This document shows, piece by piece, positions 25,796 to 35,180 of a stretch of 50,888 nucleotides of DNA; position 1 is the stretch's first letter, and every line of letters begins with the position of its first letter. A model generated the notes under the pieces. The model searched no databases and was not told the DNA's origin. It saw nothing but the letters and a program-made list of their open reading frames with translations. Origin of the DNA: an uncultured Planctomycetaceae bacterium. Lineage in GTDB: Bacteria > Planctomycetota > Planctomycetia > Pirellulales > Pirellulaceae. The translations under genes and the position numbers were made by a program. The stretch lies in the NCBI GenBank assembly GCA_937862885.1, contig CALMEE010000037.1, positions 1 to 50,888 of the forward strand, given 5' to 3'.

Positions 25796-26755
25796 TCAAT
25801 TGCATTCGCGTAGGCTGACACAACGAAATGGCGTGACAATGATATGATCGAGCACGCGAATGCCAATCAACTTACCACATTCCTCAAGCCGTTCAGTGAC
25901 CGCGTGGTCTTCTCGGCTCGGCGTGGGATCTCCGGAAGGATGGTTGTGGACGAGAAGAATCGACGAAGCCGCATCCTTGATGGCGGCTCGATAAACCTCA
26001 CGTGGATGGACCAAGCTGGCATCCAGAATCCCTACCGAAATCTGATGCGTGTCGATGACCTGATTCTTGGTATCGAGAGTAACGATATGAAATTCTTCTT
26101 TGCTGGAATCATGTGCTAGTCGATTAAACCGAGTTTCGCAGTAAGCAATCGCGTTGGCAGTGCATGTTATCTTCACTGGAGCCTTGTTAGTACTCTTCGC
26201 TTCGGCAATTCGGCGTCCCAGTTCGATTCCTGCCATGATCTGACAATAGGCCGTGTTGGCGATAGCAGCACTGATTTCCTTAAGCTCGCTCGGCGACGCT
26301 TCTGGGAGTCTCTCAATCTTGTCCTTATACACCTCAGCCACGCGTTGTCCAGCTTGTACTGCCGATTCCCCTTGACGTCCTGATCGAATCAAAATGGCGA
26401 GTAATTCCGAACTCTTGAGTTGCGCTGCTCCAAATTCCAGCAACCGCTCTCGCGGTCTGTCGCCAGCCGGTGCCGAAGTCACGGTCAGGCCGCAAAGTTT
26501 TTGTTTGATCCAGCCGGTTTGCATTAGCTCTTGCGGCTCACGATGCCAACGATAGAGGCCGACCATTTCTTTATCTTTAATCAACCAGCCATCCGCAGCC
26601 AACTGATTAACAACGCGTGTAATGAATCGAGGATGTTCCTGTTCATAACGTTCTTTGACTTTGATCAGCTCAAAAAACGGCTCTTCAGCGATGACTTCGA
26701 TCAACGACTGATAGCGAGCCATGCGTTGTGCAATTTGTTGGGAAGGCTTGACCAC
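25796..26755 (-). CDS. radC: RadC-family JAB/MPN domain protein with N-terminal winged-helix-like extension
   Basis: The gene encodes 319 residues. I chose GTG at 26755 because AAGGAG lies nine bases upstream; a TTG at 26830 and ATG at 26722 are alternatives. Residues 1-90 form an extension with a helix-turn-helix-like pattern (FITRVVNQLAADGWLIKDKE). The RadC body follows: PRERLLEFGAAQLKSSELLA, then the JAMM zinc site HNHPSGDPTPSRED (near 270-283). The nearby sequences VTLDTKNQVIDTHQI and DHIIVTP are standard. RadC proteins are linked to mobile elements and stress, but their biochemical role is unsettled. The gene is divergent from the parvulin gene. Confidence 0.88.
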   Translation of the reverse strand: MVKPSQQIAQRMARYQSLIEVIAEEPFFELIKVKERYEQEHPRFITRVVNQLAADGWLIKDKEMVGLYRWHREPQELMQTGWIKQKLCGLTVTSAPAGDRPRERLLEFGAAQLKSSELLAILIRSGRQGESAVQAGQRVAEVYKDKIERLPEASPSELKEISAAIANTAYCQIMAGIELGRRIAEAKSTNKAPVKITCTANAIAYCETRFNRLAHDSSKEEFHIVTLDTKNQVIDTHQISVGILDASLVHPREVYRAAIKDAASSILLVHNHPSGDPTPSREDHAVTERLEECGKLIGIRVLDHIIVTPFRCVSLRECN

Positions 26756-27136
26756 TGGAACGTACTCCTTTAGGCAGTAGTTTTGAGGACTGGTAGCATA
26801 CGATGAACGGGCTCGGTTGAAGGCGTTCAATGCTAGCTAAAGCAAGTCCTAATTCTAACGCACTGCTACCTTGTTACAAGACAACTTCACACGTCCAGTC
26901 CCCCCGCGCTTGGCGATCATTGACTGGACTTGTCGTCTTCAATTCTCAGATTCAGATTCAAAACGTTGGTTGGACTTGGGGCCGGAGGAGAGACTCCGCT
27001 TTTTCCTTATTGACCTAAACTCACGGCCAGCACTATACTCCCCTTCGAGTTTTCGAAAAAACAATTCAAGTCGCATAAACATACCACCTGCAGCGGCAAA
27101 TCGGTCGCCTGCTTCCCGGTTTATGGAGGAACCGAA
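26756..27136. other. Divergent intergenic region
   Basis: The region holds the likely promoter of the rightward parvulin gene (27010-27039) and its GGAGGA ribosome-binding site at 27125-27130. No gene was recognised in it. Confidence 0.5.
27010..27039 (+). promoter_or_regulatory. Sigma-70-type promoter
   Basis: TTGACC (27010-27015) and TATACT (27034-27039) are separated by 18 bases and lie about 98 bases before the parvulin start. Both boxes differ from consensus by one base. Confidence 0.6.
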
Positions 27137-29050
27137 ATGACTTTTTCCAATCAAAAGAATTATTCGATATTGCCATCTTTAAACTGGAGGACAAGACGTC
27201 GACTCGTTTTCGCGGTTCTCCTTGGCGGATGGGTAACCCTATTTGCGTTCGTCTGGCTCCCTGGCGTCATGGGGCAACAGCGACAACCAACAAATCAATC
27301 TAAGAATCAACCTCAACAACAACCTCAACAACAGACGCAACAGGGCAATGCGAATACGATTCAGGTAGTCGCAACCGTAAATGGTCACTCGATCACCCGA
27401 GATCAACTGGCTCATCATTGTGCCGTGCGGTTTGGCGAGGAAGTCTTGCAAAGCATGATGAATCGAATGCTGGTTATGCGCGAGCTACAGAAGATCGGGC
27501 ATTCGATTTCGGAACAAGATGTGATGAACGAGCTCACCCGCGAGGCAGAACGATATGGTTTGTCTTTGGAGCGGTACATTCAGGTGATATTCGAGGAGCG
27601 GCACATTTCTTTGGACAAATTGAAGAATGATATCACATGGACGCGTTTGGCATTACGCCGTTTGGCTTCAGGTCGCACGACTGTAAGCAATCAGGAAGTT
27701 GCTGACCGAATGCAGTTCGAGTTCGGGCCGAAGGTGCAAGTCCGAGCGATTGCTTGCTCAACTCTCCAAGAGGCTGAAAATATCCTGGCCTACGTTCGGC
27801 AAAACCCAGAAGAATTTGGCCGTGTCGCCAAAGAGAAGTCGGTTGATCCACAGAGTGCCTCTGTGCGGGGCCTGCTCCCCCCGATTCGCCGCAATATGGG
27901 GGAACCGGTTATGGAGCGAGCTGCATTTAGCCTACAGGTTAATGAAATTTCACCCGTAATTGAACTCGAACATCAATTTATCATTTTGAAGTGTGAACAA
28001 CATTTCCCCGCCGACAATCTAAATCCAGAACAACGCATGGCGGCCGAAAAACGAATCGAGGAGCAATTGCGCGAAGAGAGGCTGGGTGAGGTAGCTGTTG
28101 AAATCTTCAAGCAATTGCAAGAGACAGCTGAGATCGTGAATGTCTACAATGATCCTGAACTTCGACAACGCAACCCAGGAATTGCAGCTACAATCAACGG
28201 TACTCCGATCACGCTTCAACAGCTATACGAAGAATGCATTTCTATTTTTGGGCATGACGTGCTGACGGCCGAGATCAACCGCGTGATCCTGCTGCAAGAA
28301 TTGCAGAAAGCTAATGTCTCAATTAGCGATAAGGAAATTCAAGACGAAGTTGAACGCGCTGCCTTAAACTTCGGCTTCATGGGTCCAGACGGTGCCATCG
28401 ATATGGAGAGGTGGTTAGCCTACGTCACAAAAGGGAACAGCTCCAAACTCGATATCTACATCCAAGATGAAGTTTGGCCATCGGCGGCCGTACGAAAACT
28501 CGTCGCGCCTTCGGTCTCGGTAACCAAAGAAGATATGGAACGCGGGTTTCAAGCTAATTTTGGTGAACGAGTCGAATGCCTTGCGATTGTGCTGAATGAT
28601 GAGCGATTAGCTCAGCGGGTATGGCAGCAAGCTAAAAACGATCCAACCGAAGAGGCCTTTGGAAAACTGGCGAATCAATATTCCATTGACCCCACATCGC
28701 GGGCCAACAACGGTCAAGTACCTCCGATTCAGCGGTTTGGCGGTCGTCCGATGCTGGAAGACGAAGCGTTTAATCTCCGCCCCGGAGAAATTTCTCAACT
28801 TATAAAACTTGGCCCGAATATCGTGATTCTATTTTGCCAGGGTCGTACGACTCCTCGCGTTCAGGATTTCGACGCCGTAAAGGACGAGTTGTACAGCAAC
28901 ATCTTAGAGAAGAAGCTGCGCATCGCCATGGCTGAAAAGTTTGATGTTCTCACGCAGTCTGCTGAAATCTACAATTTCTTAACAGGAACATCTCAACCCG
29001 GCAATAATTCAGTTCGCCAAGCTCGTGAAACACCCAACATGCAACGATAA
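27137..29050 (+). CDS. SurA-like periplasmic chaperone with two parvulin modules
   Basis: The gene encodes 637 residues with a strong GGAGGA site six bases before the ATG. An N-terminal membrane anchor or signal (residues 21-42) leads into a Gln/Asn/Pro-rich tract. Two similar units follow, each a SurA-type N-terminal helical domain (VVATVNGHSITRDQLAHHC; AATINGTPITLQQLYEECI) plus a parvulin-type rotamase region (EFGRVAKEKSVDPQSASVRG; AFGKLANQYSIDPTSRANNG). The paired RGLLPPIRR and NGQVPPIQRFGG loops confirm duplication. Parvulins assist folding of exported and outer-membrane proteins. The protein is probably anchored on the periplasmic face. A terminator follows at once, so the gene is monocistronic. 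Confidence 0.88.
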   Translation: MTFSNQKNYSILPSLNWRTRRRLVFAVLLGGWVTLFAFVWLPGVMGQQRQPTNQSKNQPQQQPQQQTQQGNANTIQVVATVNGHSITRDQLAHHCAVRFGEEVLQSMMNRMLVMRELQKIGHSISEQDVMNELTREAERYGLSLERYIQVIFEERHISLDKLKNDITWTRLALRRLASGRTTVSNQEVADRMQFEFGPKVQVRAIACSTLQEAENILAYVRQNPEEFGRVAKEKSVDPQSASVRGLLPPIRRNMGEPVMERAAFSLQVNEISPVIELEHQFIILKCEQHFPADNLNPEQRMAAEKRIEEQLREERLGEVAVEIFKQLQETAEIVNVYNDPELRQRNPGIAATINGTPITLQQLYEECISIFGHDVLTAEINRVILLQELQKANVSISDKEIQDEVERAALNFGFMGPDGAIDMERWLAYVTKGNSSKLDIYIQDEVWPSAAVRKLVAPSVSVTKEDMERGFQANFGERVECLAIVLNDERLAQRVWQQAKNDPTEEAFGKLANQYSIDPTSRANNGQVPPIQRFGGRPMLEDEAFNLRPGEISQLIKLGPNIVILFCQGRTTPRVQDFDAVKDELYSNILEKKLRIAMAEKFDVLTQSAEIYNFLTGTSQPGNNSVRQARETPNMQR

Positions 29051-29069
29051 GTTGATTGCACGTCAATCA

Positions 29070-29105
29070 AGCCGCCAGCAGAAAATTCTTCTGGCGGCTT
29101 TTTTT
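29070..29105 (+). terminator. Rho-independent terminator
   Basis: AGCCGCCAG and CTGGCGGCT form a perfect 9-bp stem with a 12-base loop, followed by seven T residues. It lies 20 bases after the parvulin stop codon. Confidence 0.92.
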
Positions 29106-29304
29106 ATTGAGTTCAGGTACGTATTGGCTACAACATCATTCGGATAAATAGTGCGCAAATCGCTTTATTGATGGCCATTATTAGACAGATAGCGCACGCC
29201 TGAAAACTTTTCAAAATCTTCACTCGCGAAATGGCCCAGCAGGCATCTATATTGGTAAGCAGCAATTTGCTCGGACCTGACCAAGATTTGACAAGCTATT
29301 TTAG

Positions 29305-29922
29305 ATGAGAAGTATCAAGACCAGCTACCAAGATCCGCTCGATCTGATTTGGATCAGCACTGCCAACCAACTGGGGATTCAAATCGTGCGTGACGAAAGC
29401 GTCAACGCCACGTGGGATGGAGTTGACACGCTACGGCTGGGGACTGACGCCACATTGGATCCCGATGACTGTTTGGCGCAAATGATTTTTCATGAGCTTT
29501 GTCACGCGCTCGTCGAGGGACCTGATTCTTTCGCTCAGGAAGACTGGGGGCTCTTTAATCTCGAATATGACCCAGCTACAGACAATCCTAGTGCGGCCAT
29601 CCATGAGCAGGCATGTCTTCGCTTTCAGGCAGTCTTATCCGATGAATATGGACTGCGCGGTTTCCTTGCCCCCACGACTGACTTTCGCACGTTCTATGAC
29701 TCGCTGCCAGATGACCCGATATCCGAAACAGGACTTCCCGATGTCATACTCGCAACAGCATCCCTTGATCGTTTCAAAGTTTGCCCTTGGAATTGTGTAT
29801 TGAGAAGGGCCTTAGGTGCGACCGCCGAAATTTTGGCCATCGTTCGCCCGTTCGCTTCCGGCGATTCGCTGTGGCGATTTGGCGACCGACAAGTGGACGC
29901 CGACCGCTCGAAAATCGACTAG
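29305..29922 (+). CDS. Zincin-like protein with HELCH motif, unknown substrate
   Basis: The gene encodes 205 residues and has no signal peptide, so it is probably cytoplasmic. MIFHELCHALVEG (HELCH at 63-67) matches the HExxH zinc-protease signature. DDCLAQ before it and the conserved-looking Trp, Asp and Glu residues after it (EDWGLFNLEYDP, AIHEQACLRFQ) may complete a metal site. Two Cys (KVCPWNCVL) are near 155-161. I recall similar proteins as conserved planctomycete hypotheticals, but I cannot name a family. Whether it is a protease or only a metal-binding relative is open. Confidence 0.65.
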   Translation: MRSIKTSYQDPLDLIWISTANQLGIQIVRDESVNATWDGVDTLRLGTDATLDPDDCLAQMIFHELCHALVEGPDSFAQEDWGLFNLEYDPATDNPSAAIHEQACLRFQAVLSDEYGLRGFLAPTTDFRTFYDSLPDDPISETGLPDVILATASLDRFKVCPWNCVLRRALGATAEILAIVRPFASGDSLWRFGDRQVDADRSKID

Positions 29923-30295
29923 CGAATCAAACTGTCTAGCCAGCATTGCCCCCTGGCAACCCAAATTATTCGTGCAGCTCCGATTCATCGCAACAATCGA
30001 AAAATATGGCATCAGAACCTGTTGGCGACCAAGGTGCAAAACCTGCAAGGTAAACTAAGTTCACGTAAAGCACTTTTAGAGTGAAAACCTACGTCCCCTT
30101 TAATTTGCGGGAATGATGGTGGCTTTGTCGGACTAGGATCGCGCGGCCAATGTCGGATTGTGTTGAAACGAATAAGTTTTTGAAAAAGTTTCAAAATCCC
30201 TAAATCTGCTCTCGCCTTATTCCGACAACGAAATAGACTATTCCGTTTACACGACTTTTCACTTTTCTACGAATTAACTTGATCGGGAGTAACTC
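29923..30295. other. Intergenic with an AT-rich palindrome
   Basis: No gene recognised. TTTTGAAA (30178-30185) and TTTCAAAA (30189-30196) form a perfect 8-bp inverted repeat with a 3-base centre, about 100 bases before the next start. It could be an operator or a weak hairpin; nothing more can be said. Confidence 0.4.
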
Positions 30296-30622
30296 ATGAC
30301 TTCAACACTAGCCACCTGGGAGGACGAAGAAAATAATCGTCACATTCAATTTTCGGTAACCTATTCAACCGAAAATGGAAACGTCGAGATTCAATCGATT
30401 ACTCCCGAAAAAATCTCTTTTGTTTGTCCTGAAACCAATACTTGCACACGTTCTATCGGCATTTGGACTGAGACAGGTCGAAACCTGGTCGCCCAAGCAA
30501 TTCGCAAGTCCGCTGCATTGCCACAACTCAAGGCCGCGATTGCTGAATTTTCACGCGACGTGCGCAAGAATCTTGCAACGCATATCAAATTGAACGCGAA
30601 TTGCGTTGGAGCCAATGTCTAA
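30296..30622 (+). CDS. Small conserved protein, unknown function
   Basis: The gene encodes 108 residues, preceded by GGGAG at normal distance from the ATG and followed by a good terminator, which supports a real gene. The N-terminal half looks like beta strands (HIQFSVTYSTENGNVEIQSI) and the C-terminal half is helical (RNLVAQAIRKSAALPQLKAA). There are three Cys residues (VCPETNTC, NANC). It has no signal peptide or membrane segment. I do not recognise the family. It stands alone as a short monocistronic unit. Confidence 0.7.
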   Translation: MTSTLATWEDEENNRHIQFSVTYSTENGNVEIQSITPEKISFVCPETNTCTRSIGIWTETGRNLVAQAIRKSAALPQLKAAIAEFSRDVRKNLATHIKLNANCVGANV

Positions 30623-30657
30623 TCGCTCCGACGATTGAGACGTTTGGTCAGAATACG

Positions 30658-30686
30658 GCGGGGTAGGCATGCCCCGCTATTTTTTT
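30658..30686 (+). terminator. Rho-independent terminator between convergent genes
   Basis: GCGGGG and CCCCGC form the stem with a TAGGCATG loop, and the run TATTTTTTT follows. It ends the small plus-strand gene and overlaps the stop codon of the minus-strand oxidoreductase. Confidence 0.85.
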
Positions 30687-31702
30687 GCAATGACCTGGTC
30701 TTGCCAAATACACATCTCCAGTGCATCACGCGCGAGCAAACCGTCAAGAATCGGCGACGTTTTTCCTGTTTGAATCGAGTTAATCACTTCCGCAATTTCG
30801 GCGTGGAATGGGCCGATCGGATCACCTCCGCTCAGGGAATTACGCTCGATGGTTCCGTCTCGTTTGACAATTTTGAATGGCATGGTCTCTTGCCGGTCTT
30901 GGAAGCCCGCAAATTCAAAATGCAGCGTGGCATCTTCTAGGTGGATTTCAAACCCATGGGTGAACCCGCGTCCTTGTTGGTCAATCGTACCCATAATACT
31001 CGAGACGACGAATTCCGACGATTCGTACTCAAACAATGAAGCACAATATTGGACGACTTCCCCTCGCCTGCGACCGACGGCCTTAATCGATTTTGGCATG
31101 CCGAATAACATACGAATAAAGTGCGCATCATGCACATGCAAGTCGATCAGTGGGCCGCCAACTCGATTCGGGTCGTAGAATCCTTGCAACCAAATAGGAT
31201 CTGCAATCACTCGTTTGAAGTGACCACCCAATAACCTGCCAAATTCTCCCGAAGCAATTGTGTCACGGGCCATCTGGTATTCCGGAAAAAAGGGAAGGAC
31301 GTGTCCGATCATGAGTTGCTTGTTCGCGGATCGAGCTGCTTCGAGCATGCGATCACAATCCGTTAACTGCAGCGCCATAGGTTTTTCGCAAAACACGTGT
31401 TTTCCGCTCTGCAGCGCTTTGATTGTCAAGTCGGCATGCAGCGCAGGCGGCAGACAGATGTCGACAATATCAACTGACGTGTCATTCAACAGGTCGCTCG
31501 CCCTTGAATACGTAGCGATGTCGGACAAATCGACATGTTCACCTGGCGGACCAAAGTTTCCTTGGATGCTCGTCCAGTCTCCCGTGAGCTTGTTGTGATC
31601 CGTGTCACTAACGGCGACCACGGTAACTTTGGGATTCTTCTGGTACGCCAACCAGTGGATCCACCCCATGAAACCAATGCCCACAATACCTACTTTCAAC
31701 AT
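30677..31702 (-). CDS. Gfo/Idh/MocA family NAD(P)-dependent oxidoreductase
   Basis: The gene encodes 341 residues from the ATG at 31702, preceded by GAGAGGA; a TTG six codons upstream is discounted. The Rossmann start is VGIVGIGFMGWIH. The family signature CEKPMALQLTD (near 94-100) carries the catalytic-region Lys. GGPLIDLHVHDAHFIRMLFG near 165-184 holds the conserved Asp/His pair. These enzymes oxidise or reduce sugar or inositol-like substrates, and planctomycetes carry dozens. The substrate cannot be told. It converges with the small gene at 30296 and shares the terminator region. Confidence 0.92.
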   Translation of the reverse strand: MLKVGIVGIGFMGWIHWLAYQKNPKVTVVAVSDTDHNKLTGDWTSIQGNFGPPGEHVDLSDIATYSRASDLLNDTSVDIVDICLPPALHADLTIKALQSGKHVFCEKPMALQLTDCDRMLEAARSANKQLMIGHVLPFFPEYQMARDTIASGEFGRLLGGHFKRVIADPIWLQGFYDPNRVGGPLIDLHVHDAHFIRMLFGMPKSIKAVGRRRGEVVQYCASLFEYESSEFVVSSIMGTIDQQGRGFTHGFEIHLEDATLHFEFAGFQDRQETMPFKIVKRDGTIERNSLSGGDPIGPFHAEIAEVINSIQTGKTSPILDGLLARDALEMCIWQDQVIAKK

Positions 31703-32269
31703 GCCAGATCCTCTCGTCAACTATAACCCTTAAAAGTCGCTCGGCCGAATTCGTGCTACATGGTCCAACTCGATAAACTCGGAAAATCGACTCGCGTTTG
31801 AGCGATTGCAAAAACCAAAGCAGAGTTTGCACCTTGTTTCCAATGACATCGGCATTCTCACCAATTTCACGGTATTGCAACAAGCGGTAGCCAACATCAG
31901 CCAGTGGTCTATTTCCCTGGCGATCTCAAGCGTCGGCCCCTAAATCATCGCGCGTTTGTCGAGAACATTCGCAAGATATTTAGGATACTAACCCCTCTTT
32001 CCCCGTTTGGCAACGCGTTCGGTCTTCACATCAGGCAATGCTTAGTTCATTTGCAGTTACTCGCGAAAACGTGCATCATGCACCAGTGATGCTGAGCAAA
32101 AGGTCGCGATTCTAGCGAACAAAGTCTGCAACGATTGGATCTTACACCATATCGTGTCTGTTCGGATATCGTATCGTATAATAGATTGAGAATGTACCGG
32201 ACCGAAAAACGGCATTGGGAATTCTGGTTTACGATTAATGCTTTAGAGCCAATAGGTATTGAATAAGAG
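31703..32269. other. Divergent intergenic region, 567 bases
   Basis: No gene recognised. A consensus -10 TATAAT at 32177-32182 with an overlapping AT-rich repeat (GATATCGTATCGTATA) lies 88 bases before the DUF151 start. Confidence 0.4.
32177..32182 (+). promoter_or_regulatory. Candidate -10 box for the DUF151 gene
   Basis: TATAAT is an exact consensus match in a suitable place. The -35 at 16-18 bases upstream (around GTGTCT) is poor, so this is a weak or activator-dependent promoter, if real. Confidence 0.35.
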
Positions 32270-32683
32270 ATGTCTACTCCGATTGAAATGAAACTCGCGC
32301 GGATCATCATCAGCGAAATCAATGAAAACCAAGTCGTTTTTTTGCGTGAAGTCGATGGTGATCGCCAATTCCCAATTTTGATCGGAATCTTTGAGGCCAC
32401 TAGTATCGACCGTCGCGTAAAAGGGACCAGTCGTCCTCGGCCGCTGACACATGATCTCTTAGTCAATGCCATATCCCAATTAGGAGGCGAACTTGACAGC
32501 GTCATCATCCACACGCTGCAAGATCATACCTATTTCGCCAGCCTGCGAATTCGAGTTGATGGTGAACTTATTGAAGTCGATTCACGCCCATCTGATGCCA
32601 TTGCTGTCGCCGTGACCTGCGATCCAGTCCTGCCGATTTACGTAAATGATGACGTTTTAAACGAAGCAATGTCGTCCGACTGA
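32270..32683 (+). CDS. Bifunctional nuclease-type domain protein (DUF151)
   Basis: The gene encodes 137 residues, almost entirely one DUF151 domain. FPILIGIFEATSIDR near 42-56, HDLLVNAISQLGGELDSVII near 67-86, TYFASLRIRVDG and SRPSDAIAVAV near 108-118 match the family pattern. Members of this family in plants were reported with DNase and RNase activity; in bacteria the role is poorly defined. It stands between long non-coding stretches on both sides and looks monocistronic. Confidence 0.9.
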   Translation: MSTPIEMKLARIIISEINENQVVFLREVDGDRQFPILIGIFEATSIDRRVKGTSRPRPLTHDLLVNAISQLGGELDSVIIHTLQDHTYFASLRIRVDGELIEVDSRPSDAIAVAVTCDPVLPIYVNDDVLNEAMSSD

Positions 32684-33201
32684 GGAATTCGACTCACTGT
32701 CAATTCGTGCTTTCTTGACTCATGTATTTGTATGTTCCAGCTGGCGATTGCAGTTATTTTTCATGCCTGCTTGCCGCATGTATGATGACCTGGAGAACGT
32801 GCTTGATATTTGGATTCTGATCTGGAGCGTGGGACAAGCGGAACCCATGCACGGTTTGAACCGCTGTCAACATTTAAATCGAAGATGGCACTCACGCTGC
32901 ATATTGGAATATCGCTTGCGTGAATCATGGTCACCTTGCAGTTGGTCGTGCGTGATTTCTTTTACTATTCTAGCTAAACGCACTTATCGCTAATTTCGCT
33001 GCTCCTTTGTTTGTGCAATAGCCGAAGCAAGCCTGTTTTTCTGTGCGTTTTGTTGTAGAATAAAGGTCCATCGAAACGGCAACTTTGGGCGATCAACAAA
33101 TTCAAGTTATGTCCATAGAGACAAGTTGACGCATTGCGGCACACCCGTCGCAAATTGTACGAAATCTTTACCAATGCCCCGTTAAAACCCTGGACACAGA
33201 A
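32684..33201. other. Intergenic, nothing recognised
   Basis: These 518 bases lie before the E1-E2 operon. No protein gene or tRNA was seen. TAGAAT near 33056 could serve as a -10, but the upstream box is weak. Confidence 0.35.
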
Positions 33202-35175
33202 ATGAAGCCAGATACCCAACAAATGACGTATAACAAATTGGACTTACTTAAGTTGATGTACCTCAGTCGCGAAGGGGATCGGCGTGAGGGTGTATTGCAT
33301 CGCCAAAGTAAGGGTTGGTTTCAGGTTGCGGGGATGGGTCATGAGACAATGGCTGTTTTCTCGATGTTGTTAGAAGATGGTGATTATTTGTTCCCGTATT
33401 ACCGCGACCGAGCCATGGTTCTCGCGCGTGGCGTGACAAACGCCGAACTTGCAACGGCCTACTTCGCCAAACGCGGTAGCAGCAGCGGCGGGCGGCAAAT
33501 GCCAGGCCATTACAGCGATCGCGCGCGGAACATCTGGTCCGTCCCGACACCGACTGGAGCCAATGCGTTGCCGGCGTGTGGCGTAGCGTGGGGGATGCAA
33601 ATGCAAGGCAAGTCGAATATCGTGCTTGCGACCGTAGGAGATGCGGCCTCGCGACAAGGCGAGTTTTATGAGGCGATGTCGTTTGCGATCGAGCGCCGTC
33701 TGCCAATTATCTTGGTGGTTGAAGATAACGAATACGGGATCAGTACGAATACCAGTAAATTCAATCCATTCAAGCTTGGTGTCTTCAACGAAGAGGAAAT
33801 TGTACAAGTTGACGCGCGGCACCCTGATCGAGTGTTCGAGGCAGCCAGCGTAGCCATCGATAAAGCACGCAGCGGACGAGGTCCTACCATCATGTGGTGT
33901 CAACTCGATCGGCTGTGCAGCCACACCAGCAGTGATGACCACCGCGTATACCGTCCCCAACACGAGATCGATGAAATGATGTTGCGTGACCCGATTACGG
34001 TAGTGGCGCGTGAACTCATCGAAGCAGGCGAATTGACCGAAAGCGATTGGGAAGCGATTAAACAGGAAATCAATGAAACGGTGGACCGCGAATATCAGCT
34101 CGCCGAGAACGAACAAGATCCGCTGGCGGACGAAACCTTGGATCATTTGTTTGCCGAACCACCGGCGGCCACGCCCCCGCCCATCGCCGGTAGTCGCAAG
34201 TGGCGCATGGTTGATGCCATCAACGAAGTGTTTCGCAAAGGCTTGGAACAGGACAACCGACGAGTATTTTTCGGCGAAGATATTGCTGATCCAAAGGGTG
34301 GCGTGTTTCGCCTAACGGCTGGATTGTCGACGAGCTTTCCGGAAAGGGTGTACAACTCGCCATTGGCTGAGGCAACCATTGCTGGTGTTGCCTGCGGCTT
34401 GGCCAGCTATGGCATGCGACCGGTTTTTGAGCTTCAATTTATTGACTTTGTAGGTCCTGCATGGAATCAAATAGGTCAAAATCTCTGTACGTTGCGTTGG
34501 CGCACGTTCGGGAACTGGACTTGTCCCGCCGTCATTTATGCACCGTATGGTGCCTATCTCCCCGGCGGTTCTCTCTGGCATTCTCAGGCCAACGAAGCGT
34601 TATTCACGCACGTTCCCGGATTGCGGGTCGTTGTCCCCAGCACACCGGAAGACGCCGCTGCCTTGATGTGGACTGCGTTGCATGCCGAAGATCCAACTAT
34701 CTTCCTCATCCCAAAACATCTTTTCCGACTGAACATGGAAGTGGGATCGGAGTTGCCAGCTGTCGGTTTTGGGGAAGCGCGGATCCGCCATACTGGCGAT
34801 GACGTGACTGTTGTCGCTTGGGGAAATTGTATGGAACACAGCCTGGAAGCAGCTGAACAATTGGCAGGCAGGGTTTCCGTCGAAGTAATCGATTTGCGAA
34901 GTATACAGCCCTGGGACAAAGACACCATTCTGCAGTCTTTAGAAAAGACTGGCCGGCTCGTCGTGGTTCAAGAGGATGGCGAATCGTGTAGTGTCGGCCA
35001 AATGATCATCAGCGAAATTGTTGGAAACCCAGATAGTTTTTCATTGCTGTTCAGCTCGCCGCAACTCGTGGCCAAGCCGGATGTGCATATCGGATACAAT
35101 CCAATCTACGAATACGCAGCGTTGCCAAGTACCGAACAGGTGATCGCTGCCATTGAACTTACAATGGAGGATTAA
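33202..35175 (+). CDS. 2-oxoacid dehydrogenase E1, fused alpha and beta subunits
   Basis: The gene encodes 657 residues. Residues 1-310 are the alpha (TPP-binding) part: GQMP-like block GGRQMPGHY near 97-105, and the TPP motif TVGDAASRQGEFYEA with VVEDNEYGIST some 30 residues later (GDG here reads GDA, which I recall as normal for this fused type). An Ala/Pro linker (AEPPAATPPPIAG) near 320 joins the beta part: FFGEDIADPKGGVFRLTAGL, AGVACGLASYGMRPVFELQF, GLRVVVPSTPEDAAALMWTA. With the E2 six bases downstream it forms a branched-chain or related 2-oxoacid dehydrogenase. Substrate is not settled; no E3 gene is in view. Confidence 0.92.
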   Translation: MKPDTQQMTYNKLDLLKLMYLSREGDRREGVLHRQSKGWFQVAGMGHETMAVFSMLLEDGDYLFPYYRDRAMVLARGVTNAELATAYFAKRGSSSGGRQMPGHYSDRARNIWSVPTPTGANALPACGVAWGMQMQGKSNIVLATVGDAASRQGEFYEAMSFAIERRLPIILVVEDNEYGISTNTSKFNPFKLGVFNEEEIVQVDARHPDRVFEAASVAIDKARSGRGPTIMWCQLDRLCSHTSSDDHRVYRPQHEIDEMMLRDPITVVARELIEAGELTESDWEAIKQEINETVDREYQLAENEQDPLADETLDHLFAEPPAATPPPIAGSRKWRMVDAINEVFRKGLEQDNRRVFFGEDIADPKGGVFRLTAGLSTSFPERVYNSPLAEATIAGVACGLASYGMRPVFELQFIDFVGPAWNQIGQNLCTLRWRTFGNWTCPAVIYAPYGAYLPGGSLWHSQANEALFTHVPGLRVVVPSTPEDAAALMWTALHAEDPTIFLIPKHLFRLNMEVGSELPAVGFGEARIRHTGDDVTVVAWGNCMEHSLEAAEQLAGRVSVEVIDLRSIQPWDKDTILQSLEKTGRLVVVQEDGESCSVGQMIISEIVGNPDSFSLLFSSPQLVAKPDVHIGYNPIYEYAALPSTEQVIAAIELTMED

Positions 35176-35180
35176 TCGAA

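Noticed and set aside
33370..34146. 258-codon open frame on the minus strand inside the E1 gene
   Set aside because: It is antisense to a well-supported domain and has no family features; a shadow of GC-biased codon use.
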